NCBI RefSeq assembly: GCF_009664365.1
Contig: NZ_CP044310.1
Span: 1,313,001 to 1,377,000, forward strand
From: Paenibacillus xylanilyticus
Lineage (GTDB): Bacteria; Bacillota; Bacilli; Paenibacillales; Paenibacillaceae
Reading direction: 5' to 3'
Length of the DNA: 64,000 nt
Part shown: in pieces, positions 33,101 through 43,884 of the stretch
Layout of the letters: each line of letters starts with the position of its first letter
Position numbering within the stretch: position 1 is the stretch's first letter
Program-made: the position numbers and the translations under genes
The notes under the pieces: generated by a model
Database searches by the model: none
Told to the model about the DNA's origin: nothing
What the model saw: only the letters and a program-made list of their open reading frames with translations

Positions 33101-34321
33101 TTAGAATGGAATTCTGGTACCTGACAGCGTTGTGGCAGGAATTCCGGCCTTGAAGCGTTCCTTAGGCGTGGAGGGGAACCCGGCTGCAGCCGGACACAAT
33201 AATTCGTGAACAGCCTGTGCACAAGACGTCGGGTCATAGGATGGTTTGTTCCACGGTTTGCGTACAACTTTCAGCTGGCTTTCAGCTTCATTCGGTGCCT
33301 TTGTCTGGTCACACAGCTCTCTGAACCTTGTGGTAATGACGTCTGCTGAGTGTATCACCTGGCCGTATCCGGCTTGTACAAAATACTCGCAATTCTCTTC
33401 TTCCTGGCCTGGAAGCGGTGGAATAAACAACATCGGCAGCCCTTTGGCCAGAGCCTCTGTGCAAGTCATGCCGCCCGGTTTCGTAATAAGGACGTCCGAT
33501 ACGTCCATCAGCTTGCTGACTTCCCTTGTGTAACCGAGAATGCGGATGTTTGGATGCTGGAAGCAAGCCATCTCTTTCATCTTGGAGATCATCTTCTCGT
33601 TGCTTCCAAGGCAAAAAACAAGCTGCATCCGATCGGCCCAGGAGGTTAATAGTTTCATATGTTCTTCATCGAAGGAAAGCCCCCATCCACCGCCCATAAG
33701 CAGTGCGGTAGGCATATCCTGAAGCCCCATTTCCTGACGCAACCGTACTTTGTCACCTGCTTCCCAAAAATCAGGATGCACGGGAATTCCCGTAACCTGA
33801 ATTCGAGAGGGGTCGACTCCCCGAATCTCAAGTAATGCCTTAACCTGTGGGGTAGAGACCAGATACTGGTTAACTTCAGGATTGATCCACGTACCGTGCA
33901 CATCGTAATCCGTAATGACCGTATACAGTGGGATGTTCAGCCCTTGTCGTTTCAGTCTTGAAATGACCGCATTCGGAAACGGATGAGTGCAGATTACTGC
34001 ATCCGGCTTCAACTGGGATACGACCTGCGCCGTCTGAGTATAGAAAATCCGATGCAAGGCGAGTTTGGTAAATCCGTTCAACGATTTATTATATTGTGTC
34101 CGATACAGCAAGCTGACCAGTTTGGGCTGGACGGATAATGTTTTTCGATAGGCGGAAAAGATAAGCGGAGCCACCGTCGGATTTAGGAATTTGCCAAGTT
34201 CGATAACGCGGCTATGGACGTGTGGACTGACCTTTTTGATGCCGCTTGCCAGTGCATGTGCGGCTTGGGTGTGACCGGTGCCGAAACCTTCGGATAATAA
34301 GAGCACTCTTGGTTTTCGCAT
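33101..34321 (-). CDS. MGDG synthase-type diacylglycerol glucosyltransferase
   Basis: This encodes 406 residues of the GT28 family related to plant MGDG synthase and Bacillus UgtP. The N-terminal domain (about 1-160) shows LLSEGFGTGHTQAAHAL, the acceptor-side glycine loop. The C-terminal domain has LLMGGGWGLSFDEEHM and VLITKPGGMTCTEALAKGLPML, the nucleotide-sugar-binding signature. It would add glucose to diacylglycerol, giving glycolipid for the membrane and lipoteichoic acid anchors. The C-terminal ~35 residues are proline-rich and poorly conserved-looking. ATG 34321 is chosen because AAAGGTGA lies just upstream. It is divergent from the TetR gene across 353 bp. Confidence 0.82.
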   Translation of the reverse strand: MRKPRVLLLSEGFGTGHTQAAHALASGIKKVSPHVHSRVIELGKFLNPTVAPLIFSAYRKTLSVQPKLVSLLYRTQYNKSLNGFTKLALHRIFYTQTAQVVSQLKPDAVICTHPFPNAVISRLKRQGLNIPLYTVITDYDVHGTWINPEVNQYLVSTPQVKALLEIRGVDPSRIQVTGIPVHPDFWEAGDKVRLRQEMGLQDMPTALLMGGGWGLSFDEEHMKLLTSWADRMQLVFCLGSNEKMISKMKEMACFQHPNIRILGYTREVSKLMDVSDVLITKPGGMTCTEALAKGLPMLFIPPLPGQEEENCEYFVQAGYGQVIHSADVITTRFRELCDQTKAPNEAESQLKVVRKPWNKPSYDPTSCAQAVHELLCPAAAGFPSTPKERFKAGIPATTLSGTRIPF

Positions 34322-34607
34322 GAGTTCACCTTTATTCATAAGTTTAAATTTGATCAATTCACCGTTCTGCCGTACCCTTCAATACATGAATATACAGCGA
34401 AACGGAAAATCATGTTCATTCCATAAATATTTACACGAAAGTTGATGTTCTGAGACAGCCCATCTTCGTTTAATCCGTATTATTGGAACCATCATACACT
34501 ATAGACGACGAATGAATCACTTTCCACTGCATTTCGGTTAAAATAAATTAACACAAATTTGAAATGTTAGGGTTGCAATCTGTTGTCGAAGGTGATAATG
34601 TAAGTTT

Positions 34608-34638
34608 TGACCAAGTGACCAAATTGTATTTTTGGTCA
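34608..34638. promoter_or_regulatory. TetR-type operator upstream of regulator gene
   Basis: TGACC-N13-GGTCA (34616-34638) is a symmetric operator candidate, extended to TGACCAAA/TTTGGTCA, and a further TGACC half-site lies at 34608-34612. It is 37 bp before the TetR start. The same TGACC-N13-GGTCA occurs before the YhgE-like gene at 35358, which strongly suggests that one regulator reads both. The rest of 34322-34674 holds no gene. Confidence 0.7.
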
Positions 34639-34674
34639 TTTTTATAAGAGAAGATCAGTGAAGGAGGGGATATG

Positions 34675-35256
34675 ATGGCTCCGATTGACCGGAGGCAGCA
34701 GGTCATTCATGCAGCAGCTCAGTCGTTCGCCATGTTTGGATACAAAGCTACCACGATGGATCAGGTAGCCAAGATAGCGAATGTAGGCAAAGGGACAATT
34801 TATACTTTTTTCACGAACAAGGAGCAGCTCTTTGATCAGATTCTGGTGGAAGTGATCCAGGAAATGAAAAATATTGCCCATCGTGAAGTGCGTCAGGAAA
34901 GTGCCTTTTTTGATAACCTGTTTCGTGTGCTGGATTCATTGCTGGAATTCCGACGTGATCATGATTTATTGGTGAAGCTATCCCAGGAACTTAAGGATTT
35001 TGGAACACTTCAGGCCAAGGAGGGTCTGGACAAGGTGGAGAAGGTCATTTCCGACTTCTTGTCCAAGGAGCTGGAGAAAGCCAGAGACAGCGGTGAGATT
35101 CGGGATTGTGATCCGCAAGTCGTAGCCTTTATGATGATCCGTCTGTATATTGCGCTCACCTCGGATTGGAATAAACAGCACGAACCGCTCAGCAAAGAGG
35201 AAATCAAAAATTACTTTCGTCTTTTCTTAATGGAAGGAATTGCTGCCGTCATGTAG
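34675..35256 (+). CDS. TetR family regulator, YhgD-like
   Basis: This encodes 193 residues. The N-terminal helix-turn-helix (about 12-58) contains TTMDQVAKIANVGKGTIYTFFTNKEQLF, the TetR signature. The remaining helices would form the ligand pocket and dimer interface. It sits directly upstream of a YhgE/Pip-type membrane protein, the same pairing as YhgD/YhgE in Bacillus subtilis. Matching palindromes lie before both genes, which predicts repression of itself and of its neighbour. AAGGAGG lies 7 bases before ATG 34675; ATG 34672 is too close. Confidence 0.88.
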   Translation: MAPIDRRQQVIHAAAQSFAMFGYKATTMDQVAKIANVGKGTIYTFFTNKEQLFDQILVEVIQEMKNIAHREVRQESAFFDNLFRVLDSLLEFRRDHDLLVKLSQELKDFGTLQAKEGLDKVEKVISDFLSKELEKARDSGEIRDCDPQVVAFMMIRLYIALTSDWNKQHEPLSKEEIKNYFRLFLMEGIAAVM

Positions 35257-35357
35257 CTTCCAAATTTCTCTACTATAATATAGGGAGAATATGGAGTATC
35301 TTTTTGCATTAAGGCAGTGAGGCTTGCCGAGAGGCAGGTTTGTTTTTTGCCCTGAAT

Positions 35358-35380
35358 TGACCGTTTGAGGAAAGTGGTCA
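35358..35380. promoter_or_regulatory. TetR-type operator upstream of yhgE-like gene
   Basis: TGACC-N13-GGTCA repeats the half-sites and the exact 13-bp spacing of the operator at 34616-34638, while the spacer sequence differs. It lies 91 bp before the YhgE-like start. Confidence 0.7.
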
Positions 35381-35471
35381 TTTCGTATTTCAGCAAATTG
35401 CTGAATTTATTCATATGTTTACATTAAGTTAGTTCCTGCTCACGAAGCAGAGAGTTGGGGGAGAAAATGAC

Positions 35472-37763
35472 ATGAAATCTTTATCCGTGTTTTTCAAGGA
35501 TGTGGGATCGGCCGTGAGAAACCCGAAGGTGTTGATCCCCGTCATTGCAGTAATGTTTATTCCGATCCTGTATAGCGGCATTTATCTGGCTGCCTATTGG
35601 GACCCGTATGGCCATGTTGACCAGATGCCGGTTGCTGTCGTCAACCTCGACAAGGGAGCAGAGCTTGAAGGCAAATCCTTGCAGGTGGGCGACGATCTGG
35701 TGGATGAGCTGAAGAAAAATAAAGATTTTGAATGGGAATTCGTTAATGCAGCTCAAGCCAAAGAGGGTATGCAGAACGACAAGTATTATATGCAAATTAC
35801 GATTCCTGAAAATTTCTCTTCCCAGGCCACCACGCTGCTGGATGATCAACCGCAGCCGGCTGAACTGATCTACGAACCGAACGGTAATTACAGCTTCGTA
35901 GGTGCACAGATCGGCAAGACGGCAATCAAGGATCTTAAGGCGAAAGTATCTGCGAAGGTGACAGAGGCTTATGCCGAAACGCTGCTCGACAAGTTCTCCG
36001 AAGTATCTGACGGACTGGCGGAAGCCGGCGATGGTGCGGGTGAGCTGAATACGGGGGCAGGCAAACTGGATGATGGTGCGGTTAAGCTGAAAGACAATTT
36101 GGCCAAACTGGCATCCGGAACGCTGGAGCTTCAGGATGGACTATCTCCATTGAGCGATGGCGTTAATGCGCTGCATACCGGGGCAACCCAGCTGGAAAGC
36201 GGAACAACCAGTCTGGTATCCGGTCTTCAGCAGCTCCAGACTGCAGCCTCGGATCAGCTTCAAAGCGGAGCAGACCAGTTAAAGGATGGCAGTGACAAGC
36301 TGCAGGCAGGTCTTCAATCATCACTTGATGGTACAGGCAAGCTGCAGGCAGGGCTGCAATCATCCGAACAAGGCAGCGCAAAACTCTCTGAAGGATTGCA
36401 AAGTGCAGTGCAGGGTAGTGGAACGCTGGCGTCAGGCTTACAGTCTGCCGTTGATGGAAGCAGTAAAGTTGCGGACGGTGCCCAAGGTGTGGCGGACGGT
36501 TTGAAACAGCTGGCTGCATCTAATCCGGAGCTGGCAGCCAGTGAGGATGTTCAGAAGCTGCTGGCAGCCAGTGAGGCTGTGGCAGAAGGCAGCGCGCAGC
36601 TGCACGAGAGCGAGCAGAAGCTGGCGCAGGGAGCCAATCAGCTTCACGAGGGCAACCAGCAGCTTGCAGCAGGTGCGACAGAGCTTCACAGCGGACAAAA
36701 GCAGCTGCTGGCTGGAGCCGACCAGCTGGTTGATGGACAGCAGCAGCTGCTGGCTGGAGCCAATCAGCTCAGCGAAGGCGGAGCGAAGCTCTCCGAAGGC
36801 CTGAAGCAGTTTAGCGGCAAGTTGGGTGAAGCTGCAAGCGGAGGCACTCAGCTGGTGAACGGCGCCAAACAACTTGGCACAGGCACAAGTGCTTTGCAAA
36901 CCGGCGTAGGCAAGCTGAGCGGTGGTGTGAGTTCGCTGACAGACGGTTCCAAACAGCTTGGTGATGGTGCAGGCGAATTGGCTAATGGTTTGACTGAGCT
37001 TAAAGACGGCTCAAGTGAACTGGCAACCAAGCTGAATGATGCCGCTCAGAAAACGTCTGAAGTGAAAAAGACTGATGATGTGGTCAACATGTTTGCTGAA
37101 CCGATTAACTCGGCTGAGAATGAAGCAGAATCCGTGTCCAATTACGGTACAGGATTGACGCCATTCTTCCTGTCCATTGGACTGTTTGTCGGATCCCTTA
37201 TTTCAACCATTATTTTGAAAATGCGTGATACATCCGTACCGGGCGCATCCGGCTGGAGCCGTTTTGTAAGCCGTACACTCGTATTTGGCTCCATGAGCAT
37301 TTTCCAATCGGTTATCGTTGCGAGTTTTATGCTGTATGGTCTTGGTCTGGAAACGCACAGTGTGGGACTGTTCTATCTGTTCACAATTATTACGGGGCTG
37401 ACGTTCATGTTGATTGTTCAGGCGCTTGTTACCTGGCTTGATCTGCCTGGACGCTACGTGGTCATTCTGCTGCTGGTATTCCAGCTTGCGGCAAGTGCAG
37501 GAACCTTCCCGGTAGAACTGATTCCGTCCTGGCTCCAGGCATTTAGCCCATGGTTGCCGATGACGCATAGCATTATGGGCTTCAAAGCAGTCGTATCCAG
37601 TGGAAACTTCGATGTGATGTGGCATCAGGCTGGAATCCTGGCTATCTATGCAGGGGTATCCATTCTGTTGACGCTGGCTTACTTCCTCTGGAGTGGCCGT
37701 CGCCCGAAAAAAGAAGCTGAAATGACTGATGCGGCCGAATCGGGTCAAGTTGTGACAGCATAA
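35472..37763 (+). CDS. YhgE/Pip family membrane protein
   Basis: This encodes 763 residues. One N-terminal membrane helix (about 16-38) is followed by a ~550-residue extracellular region. Its core (about 180-520) is built of many 7- to 14-residue repeats of the type L-x-x-G/D-x-x-x-L (DGxxxLxxG, SGxxxL), forming a long helical rod. Five further membrane helices occupy about 560-745. This is the YhgE/Pip architecture. Some members are phage receptors (Pip), others contribute to type VII secretion-like (EsaA) complexes or ABC-2-like export. The TetR gene and paired operators indicate inducible expression. Confidence 0.88.
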   Translation: MKSLSVFFKDVGSAVRNPKVLIPVIAVMFIPILYSGIYLAAYWDPYGHVDQMPVAVVNLDKGAELEGKSLQVGDDLVDELKKNKDFEWEFVNAAQAKEGMQNDKYYMQITIPENFSSQATTLLDDQPQPAELIYEPNGNYSFVGAQIGKTAIKDLKAKVSAKVTEAYAETLLDKFSEVSDGLAEAGDGAGELNTGAGKLDDGAVKLKDNLAKLASGTLELQDGLSPLSDGVNALHTGATQLESGTTSLVSGLQQLQTAASDQLQSGADQLKDGSDKLQAGLQSSLDGTGKLQAGLQSSEQGSAKLSEGLQSAVQGSGTLASGLQSAVDGSSKVADGAQGVADGLKQLAASNPELAASEDVQKLLAASEAVAEGSAQLHESEQKLAQGANQLHEGNQQLAAGATELHSGQKQLLAGADQLVDGQQQLLAGANQLSEGGAKLSEGLKQFSGKLGEAASGGTQLVNGAKQLGTGTSALQTGVGKLSGGVSSLTDGSKQLGDGAGELANGLTELKDGSSELATKLNDAAQKTSEVKKTDDVVNMFAEPINSAENEAESVSNYGTGLTPFFLSIGLFVGSLISTIILKMRDTSVPGASGWSRFVSRTLVFGSMSIFQSVIVASFMLYGLGLETHSVGLFYLFTIITGLTFMLIVQALVTWLDLPGRYVVILLLVFQLAASAGTFPVELIPSWLQAFSPWLPMTHSIMGFKAVVSSGNFDVMWHQAGILAIYAGVSILLTLAYFLWSGRRPKKEAEMTDAAESGQVVTA

Positions 37764-37854
37764 GTCTGAAGTAATGCAGAGTAATGGCTTGGATGGAAAA
37801 ATAAAGTTTGTTAACCAGTATCAAAATTATGCAACATAGTAGTCAAAAAGTGCA

Positions 37855-37895
37855 AAGAGCTTGTGACCCCAAAATGGGCCACAGGCTCTTTTTGT
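37855..37895 (+). terminator. Terminator after YhgE-like gene
   Basis: AAGAGCTTGTG pairs with CACAGGCTCTT, with CCCC/GGG inside, followed by TTTTT. It ends the TetR/YhgE unit. Confidence 0.85.
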
Positions 37896-38126
37896 ATACA
37901 AATGCATGTTCGGGCTGCATTTTGCTCGGAAACGGAATGGAATTTTGGTGATATTAAGCAGAAACACAGGCTGCATATGGAATGTTTTTCTTTTGTCAGC
38001 AGATAAAATCAGTTGTACTCTGTCTTAAAATGTGTATAATTATTCGAAAAAGAGATGAATTTAAACGTCATCACACTAAAGCTGTACTGCAAAACATTTC
38101 TTATCAGAGGTATTAAAAAGTTTAAA

Positions 38127-38155
38127 TTGCGCTGATGTTAGGTCGGTGTTAAAAT
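38127..38155 (+). promoter_or_regulatory. Candidate gltB promoter and long leader
   Basis: TTGCGC (38127-38132), 17 bp, TAAAAT (38150-38155) give a plausible promoter. The leader to the gltB ATG would be about 270 nt. It holds a few short inverted repeats (GTCGCT/AGCGAC near 38178-38207) but no terminator or riboswitch that I recognise. No GlnR/TnrA-type TGTNA-N7-TNACA box was found in 37764-38433. Confidence 0.5.
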
Positions 38156-38433
38156 AATAGAACTATATCAAAAAACGTCGCTCCATATCAGCGGTCGTGC
38201 CAGCGACTGCGAGTAATTATAATTGTGCTCTTACCGGCTCATCCGGAAGCACTACAAAAGAATGACTTCTTCTCCAGCAGTAGAAGTACTCTGAATCCAA
38301 TGACCCGATTGTGGTCACCCCGATTATTCAGCAGGGTTCTCAACCTGTAGGCCCGCTCCTCCCGTTTCATTGTTGCTTGTTGCCTATGTTCTTGATCTTT
38401 CCGAAATACTTCATTATAGAAAGGTTGCGTTCC

Positions 38434-41400
38434 ATGAGACACATCGGATTACCTCCTAAACAGGGTTTGTATGACCCACAGTTCGAAAAAGATGCATGCG
38501 GAATGGGTTTTGTTGCCAACATCAAAGGAGTACCTTCACACGATATCGTTAGTCAGGCACTGACCATGCTCAGTAATATGGAGCACCGCGGGGGACAGGG
38601 CAGTGAGCCGAATTCCGGTGACGGAGCCGGTATTTTGATTCAGATTCCACATCGTTATTTTGCACAGGAAGCAGAGCGCCTCGGCTTTGCGCTGCCAGAG
38701 CAGGGAGCGTATGGCGTGGGGATGCTGTTCCTTTCTCAGGATGCTGAGATTCGTGATGCTCACCAAGAAAGCCTGAAGAAAATCATTGAAGAAGAAGGAC
38801 AGACATTCCTCGGTTTCCGGGATGTGCCGACCTTTGATGAGATGCTTGGTCGTTCCGCTCTGGCTGCGAAGCCTTATGTTCGTCAGGTGTTCATTGGCAG
38901 ATCTGCGGATATCAACGATGAGCTCGCGTTCGAGCGCAAGCTGTATGTGATTCGCAGACGTGCTGAGCTGGCGATCCGGTATTCGGCTGATGAAAAAGAA
39001 GGCGGTTCATTCTACCTGCCAAGCTTGTCCTGTCGTAAAATTGTCTACAAAGGCATGCTGACTACCGAGCAGGTTGGACAGTTCTATCTCGATTTGCAGG
39101 AAGATCTGGTTGAATCGGCGATTGCATTAGTGCACTCCCGTTTCAGTACCAATACATTCCCAAGCTGGGAGCGTGCCCACCCGTATCGCTTCATGATCCA
39201 CAACGGTGAGATCAATACGATGCGTGGTAACGTGAACTGGATGCATGCACGTCAATCGCTGTTTGAGAGCGAAGTGTTTGGCAACGACATCTCCAAAGTG
39301 AAGCCGATCATCAATCCGGACGGTTCGGATACGGCGATGTTTGATAACACACTGGAGTTCTTGTATTTGAGCGGACGTTCCCTGCCACACGTGGCGATGA
39401 TGATGGTTCCTGAGCCGTGGAGCACGGATGAGGGAATGGATCCGGCCAAAAAAGCATTTTATGAATATCACAGCACGATGATGGAGCCTTGGGATGGGCC
39501 GGCAGCAATGGCCTTCACGGATGGTCTGCAGATTGGTGCAACACTGGACCGTAACGGTCTGCGTCCTGCACGTTATTATGTAACGAAAGACGATCGTATC
39601 ATTTTGTCCTCTGAAGTCGGAGTGCTGGATATTGCTCCAGAAGAAATTTTGTATAAGGATCGTCTGCGTCCAGGTCGAATGCTGCTCGTGGATACGAAAG
39701 AAGGACGCATCATCTCGGATGAGGAAGTAAAAGCTCTGATTGCAGCCGAGAATCCGTATCAGGAATGGCTCGATGAGCACTTGATGGATCTGAATGAACT
39801 GCCGGAAGCGCCGGAACTTCCAGATCCAAAACACGATAACGTAACCCAGCTTCAGCTGGCCTATGGATATACATTTGAGGAACTTCGCAAAGTGCTGGAG
39901 CCAATGGCATCCACAGGGATGGAAGCTACGGGTTCCATGGGTTATGATGCACCACTGGCAGTGCTGTCGGATCGTCCGCAGCGTTTGTATAACTACTTTA
40001 AACAGATGTTTGCACAGGTAACCAACCCACCAATTGATGCTATCCGTGAAGAGATCGTCACGTCTACGGCTACAACGATTGGTCCAGAGCGCAACTTGCT
40101 CAATCCTGAACCGGAGAGCTGTCGCCAGATCCGTCTGGATACACCGGTATTGTCCAATGAAGATTTCGCGAAAATTCGTCACGTGCGCCGTCCAGGCTTC
40201 CGTTCGATGACCATCCCGATTTTCTTCACGGCTGCGGAAGGTGCGGAAGGACTGCGCAAAGCGATGGATCTGCTCTTTGAAGCAGCAGACCGTGTAATCG
40301 ACAAAGGTCATAACATCTTGATCTTGTCTGACCGCGGCGTGGATGCGGAGAATGCGGCCATTCCTGCACTGCTTGCAGTGGCAGGTTTGCATCACCACCT
40401 GATCCGTCAGGGTACAAGAACCAAAGTCAGCATCTTGCTGGAATCGGCAGAGCCTCGTGATATTCATCACTATGCATTGCTGCTGGGCTACGGCGTAAGT
40501 GCCGTGAACCCTTATCTGGCATTCGAAACACTGGATGATATGATTCAGCAAGGACTGCTGCGCGGCATCTCGCATGAGAAAGCTGTCAAAAACTACATTA
40601 AAGCCGCAACCAAAGGCGTTATTAAAATATTGTCCAAAATGGGAATCTCGACAATTCAGTCCTATCGGGGCGCTCAAATTTTTGAAGCGGTTGGCCTGAA
40701 GTCTGATTTCGTTGATCGTTACTTTACTTGGACACCATCCCGGATCGGTGGTATTGGTCTGGAAGAAGTGGCAGCAGAGGTGCTCACTCATCATAATCGT
40801 GCCTTTACGGACAAAGACGGCAATGACAAAGTGCTGGATTCTGGCGGTGAATATCAGTGGCGTAATGACGGGGAGGAACATCTGTTCAACCCGCAAACGA
40901 TTCATACGTTACAGCACGCCGTTCGCACAGGCGATTACAACCTGTACAAAAAGTATGCCAAACTGGTGCAGGGTGAGAATGATCAGTTGCTGACGATTCG
41001 TTCCATGCTAAAACTGAAACCGGCAGGGCCGGCAGTTCCGCTGGAGGAAGTGGAATCCGTTGAAAGTATTATGCGCCGCTTCAAAACAGGTGCGATGTCC
41101 TTCGGTTCCATCAGTAAGGAAGCACACGAGGATTTGGCGATCGCCATGAACCGTGTCGGTGGTAAATCGAACACAGGTGAAGGCGGGGAGGATCCGGCTC
41201 GCTTCATTAAAGATAGCAACGGTGATTCGCGCCGCAGTGCCATTAAACAGGTTGCATCCGGACGTTTCGGTGTTACGTCTAACTATCTCGTGAATGCTGA
41301 CGAGATCCAGATCAAAATGGCACAAGGTGCGAAACCGGGTGAAGGTGGACAGCTGCCAGGACGTAAAGTATATCCTTGGGTTGCTGAAGTTCGTGGTTCA

Positions 41401-43032
41401 ACGCCTGGCGTGGGTCTGATCTCGCCGCCACCGCATCACGACATCTACTCTATCGAGGATTTGGCTGAGTTGATCTATGACCTGAAAAACGCAAATCCAC
41501 GTGCGGAAATCAACGTGAAGCTGGTTTCCGAAGTCGGCGTAGGTACCATTGCTGCAGGTGTAGCCAAAGGTCGTGCCGATATTATCCTCGTAAGTGGATA
41601 CGACGGCGGTACGGGGGCATCTCCACAAGGCTCGATCCGTCACGCGGGTATGCCTTGGGAGCTTGGTCTTGCCGAAACACATCAAACGCTGATGCTGAAC
41701 AATCTGCGTGATCGTGTTGTTCTGGAAACGGATGGTAAAATGCTGAATGGTCGCGACCTTGCGATTGCTGCCTTGCTTGGAGCGGAGGAGTATGGTTTCT
41801 CCACAGCACCACTCGTGGCACTGGGATGTATCATGATGCGTGTTTGTCAGATGGATACATGTCCGGTAGGTGTAGCAACGCAAAATCCGGAGCTGCGCAA
41901 AAATTACATGGGTGATCCGGCTCACGTTGTGAACTTCATGCGTTTTGTCGCTGAAGATGTACGCGAAATTATGGCTGAGCTTGGCTTCCGTACCATTCAG
42001 GAAATGGTTGGACGTACAGACTGTCTTGAAACGGTTCAGGCAGTAGATCATTGGAAGAAAAAAGGTGTGGATCTGTCTGTGCTGCTGCATGTACCTGAAA
42101 TGCCGGAAGGTTCTGCACGTTATCGTACACAGCACCAGAATCATCAACTGGAAGAGACGCTCGACATGCAGCAGCTGCTGACGTTGGCTCAACCTGCGAT
42201 CGAATCTGGCCAACCGGTTGAGGCTGTTCTTCCGATTACCAACGTTAACCGGGCAGTAGGTACGATTCTGGGTAGTGAGATTACACGGAAATATGGTCTT
42301 GCTGGACTACCGGAAGACACCGTTCAATTCAAGTTTGTCGGCTCTGCCGGACAAAGCTTCGGGGCCTTTGTACCTAAAGGGATGACCCTGACGGTTGAAG
42401 GGGATTCCAATGACTATGTTGGTAAAGGGTTATCCGGAGGTAAACTGATTGTTATGCCTTCTCCGAAAGCAACGTTCAAAGCGGAAGATAATATCATCAT
42501 TGGTAACACTGCTCTGTATGGAGCAACCAGTGGTGAAGCTTATATCCGCGGGATTGCAGGTGAGCGGTTTGCCGTACGGAATTCGGGTGCAAAAGTCGTT
42601 GTCGAGGGTGTGGGTGACCACGGTTGTGAATATATGACCGGCGGACGTGTCGTCGTACTGGGTGATACAGGTCGTAACTTTGCAGCCGGGATGTCCGGAG
42701 GTATTGCTTACGTATATGATCCGGAAGGCACATTCCTGCAGCGTTGTAACCTGGAAATGGTTCTTTTGGAGCGGATTGAAGATGTATCGGAAAGTGCAGA
42801 CCTGCGCGGCATGATTCAACGTCATGTGGCTTATACAGGCAGTACTGCAGGTGAGCGTATTTTGGATAACTGGCAGGATGCTGTGAACCAGTTCGTTCGG
42901 GTTATTCCGAAAGACTTCAAACGGATGACAGAGCAGATCGAACGTGTTCAGGCGACAGGCTTGACTGGAGAGGAAGCTTTGCTGGCTGCATTTGAAGCCA
43001 ATATGCGTGAGCTTGCACGTACGGGAGGTTAA
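38434..43032 (+). CDS. gltB: Glutamate synthase large subunit
   Basis: This encodes 1532 residues. The class II glutamine amidotransferase domain begins after a 21-residue propeptide: the catalytic Cys is residue 22 in [10 protein letters not shown], as in Bacillus. A central domain, then the FMN-binding synthase domain (about 820-1190), follow. The 3Fe-4S cluster ligands lie in [12 protein letters not shown] (about 1131-1142). The C-terminal GXGXG domain reads [11 protein letters not shown] and later. It makes two glutamates from glutamine and 2-oxoglutarate. The position of Cys22 fixes the start at 38434; the frame runs upstream to 38311 without support. The small subunit gene gltD is not in the window. 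A terminator follows. Confidence 0.97.
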   Translation: MRHIGLPPKQGLYDPQFEKDACGMGFVANIKGVPSHDIVSQALTMLSNMEHRGGQGSEPNSGDGAGILIQIPHRYFAQEAERLGFALPEQGAYGVGMLFLSQDAEIRDAHQESLKKIIEEEGQTFLGFRDVPTFDEMLGRSALAAKPYVRQVFIGRSADINDELAFERKLYVIRRRAELAIRYSADEKEGGSFYLPSLSCRKIVYKGMLTTEQVGQFYLDLQEDLVESAIALVHSRFSTNTFPSWERAHPYRFMIHNGEINTMRGNVNWMHARQSLFESEVFGNDISKVKPIINPDGSDTAMFDNTLEFLYLSGRSLPHVAMMMVPEPWSTDEGMDPAKKAFYEYHSTMMEPWDGPAAMAFTDGLQIGATLDRNGLRPARYYVTKDDRIILSSEVGVLDIAPEEILYKDRLRPGRMLLVDTKEGRIISDEEVKALIAAENPYQEWLDEHLMDLNELPEAPELPDPKHDNVTQLQLAYGYTFEELRKVLEPMASTGMEATGSMGYDAPLAVLSDRPQRLYNYFKQMFAQVTNPPIDAIREEIVTSTATTIGPERNLLNPEPESCRQIRLDTPVLSNEDFAKIRHVRRPGFRSMTIPIFFTAAEGAEGLRKAMDLLFEAADRVIDKGHNILILSDRGVDAENAAIPALLAVAGLHHHLIRQGTRTKVSILLESAEPRDIHHYALLLGYGVSAVNPYLAFETLDDMIQQGLLRGISHEKAVKNYIKAATKGVIKILSKMGISTIQSYRGAQIFEAVGLKSDFVDRYFTWTPSRIGGIGLEEVAAEVLTHHNRAFTDKDGNDKVLDSGGEYQWRNDGEEHLFNPQTIHTLQHAVRTGDYNLYKKYAKLVQGENDQLLTIRSMLKLKPAGPAVPLEEVESVESIMRRFKTGAMSFGSISKEAHEDLAIAMNRVGGKSNTGEGGEDPARFIKDSNGDSRRSAIKQVASGRFGVTSNYLVNADEIQIKMAQGAKPGEGGQLPGRKVYPWVAEVRGSTPGVGLISPPPHHDIYSIEDLAELIYDLKNANPRAEINVKLVSEVGVGTIAAGVAKGRADIILVSGYDGGTGASPQGSIRHAGMPWELGLAETHQTLMLNNLRDRVVLETDGKMLNGRDLAIAALLGAEEYGFSTAPLVALGCIMMRVCQMDTCPVGVATQNPELRKNYMGDPAHVVNFMRFVAEDVREIMAELGFRTIQEMVGRTDCLETVQAVDHWKKKGVDLSVLLHVPEMPEGSARYRTQHQNHQLEETLDMQQLLTLAQPAIESGQPVEAVLPITNVNRAVGTILGSEITRKYGLAGLPEDTVQFKFVGSAGQSFGAFVPKGMTLTVEGDSNDYVGKGLSGGKLIVMPSPKATFKAEDNIIIGNTALYGATSGEAYIRGIAGERFAVRNSGAKVVVEGVGDHGCEYMTGGRVVVLGDTGRNFAAGMSGGIAYVYDPEGTFLQRCNLEMVLLERIEDVSESADLRGMIQRHVAYTGSTAGERILDNWQDAVNQFVRVIPKDFKRMTEQIERVQATGLTGEEALLAAFEANMRELARTGG

Positions 43033-43080
43033 GTCCCTCTTTTAACAGGATTGCGTGAATGGGTTGTATGAAGAAATAAT

Positions 43081-43128
43081 AGGAGCTTTATGGCTGCCGA
43101 TGAGGCGCTGTGAAGCTCCTATTTGTGT
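43081..43128 (+). terminator. Terminator after gltB
   Basis: AGGAGCTT (43081-43088) and AAGCTCCT (43113-43120) form an 8-bp stem with further partial pairing inside, followed by ATTTGTGTTT. The T tract is interrupted, so it may be moderate in strength. Confidence 0.6.
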
Positions 43129-43259
43129 TTCGACAAAATTAGAACCCGTACCAAAAACGCTATCGCCATGAGACGACAACATTGAGGAACTTTCTCAAGT
43201 ATAATAAGGCTAGTTTTGGAGTGCAGAGAAAGTATATATAGATAAGAGAGGTTAGCGGA

Positions 43260-43412
43260 ATGAATATGAAGAATCCAAACAGGGGCGAACTTAAGCCGAC
43301 AGGTAAACAAGTGGAAGCAACCGAGATGGACATCATGAAGGTTTTACTGCAATGCGGAATCGACCCGGAGCGTTGGAACGAGTTCATATCCTCCGTCAAC
43401 AATGAGCACTAA
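43260..43412 (+). CDS. 50-residue protein, unknown function
   Basis: This small frame encodes 50 residues, MNMKNPNRGELKPTG at the start and NEFISSVNNEH at the end. GAGAGG lies about 9 bases before the ATG, and a TATAAT (43200-43205) lies upstream, although without a clear -35. The composition is hydrophilic, with a helical middle (about 17-44) of alternating acidic and hydrophobic residues and one Cys. I recognise no family. It sits between gltB and the convergent XRE regulator gene, in a stretch that would otherwise be a 480-bp gap. Confidence 0.5.
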   Translation: MNMKNPNRGELKPTGKQVEATEMDIMKVLLQCGIDPERWNEFISSVNNEH

Positions 43413-43456
43413 TAACCAGAATTATACACAAAAATGTATTGGAGGGAGTTAAGACG

Positions 43457-43502
43457 CAAAAAAACCCAGGTACCGAAGAGATGACTACTCGGGACTGGGT
43501 CT
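43457..43502 (-). terminator. Terminator of XRE regulator gene
   Basis: On the minus strand GACCCAG pairs with CTGGGTT across a partly paired loop (CCGA/TCGG) and is followed by a run of seven T. It lies 14 bp after the XRE stop codon. Confidence 0.85.
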
Positions 43503-43515
43503 TCCTTGGTTGGAG

Positions 43516-43884
43516 TTAATCCATACTGCGTTCCATTCGGACAAAAGCAATAAAACGACGTGCCTCTTCTTCTGTTAAGGGTTTGCCATCGATCATCAGA
43601 TCGAAGCGATCCAACACTTCCTTATCCGATAATTCAAGCGAGTCCACAAATTCCCGAACATCCTCATCCATAACCACATCGCTCTGCTTCGTACGCCCTA
43701 TGAGGTAATCAATGGATACATTAAAAATATCAGCAAGCCTGGTTAATACTTCAAAGTCCGGTTTGCGTCGATTCTTCTCATAATGGGAGAGAGCGGCCCT
43801 GGTAATATGAATGGAGCTCGCAAGTTCTTCTTGAGTAAGTCCCCGCTGTTCCCTTAATTCAGCAATGCGATTTCCGTAGTTCAT
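43516..43884 (-). CDS. XRE family transcriptional regulator
   Basis: This encodes 122 residues. The N-terminal helix-turn-helix (about 6-60) reads LREQRGLTQEELASSIHITRAALSHYEKNRRKP, the Xre/SinR/Cro signature. The acidic C-terminal half (about 70-122) may mediate dimerisation. It is divergent from the exopolysaccharide locus. Two related palindromes lie in between, one of them inside the promoter spacer, so repression of the polysaccharide genes and perhaps of itself is predicted. By analogy with SinR controlling eps in Bacillus this could be a biofilm switch; by sequence alone it could also be a phage-type repressor. CAGGGGGAAAA precedes the ATG. Confidence 0.88.
   Translation of the reverse strand: MNYGNRIAELREQRGLTQEELASSIHITRAALSHYEKNRRKPDFEVLTRLADIFNVSIDYLIGRTKQSDVVMDEDVREFVDSLELSDKEVLDRFDLMIDGKPLTEEEARRFIAFVRMERSMD

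Noticed and set aside
38311..38433. N-terminal extension of GltB
   Set aside because: Starting at 38434 places the catalytic Cys at position 22, as in Bacillus glutamate synthase. The extension is hydrophobic and unlike the family.
39127..40905. 592-codon open frame antisense to gltB
   Set aside because: It is the shadow of a conserved enzyme, rich in Cys, His and Arg, with no start signal.
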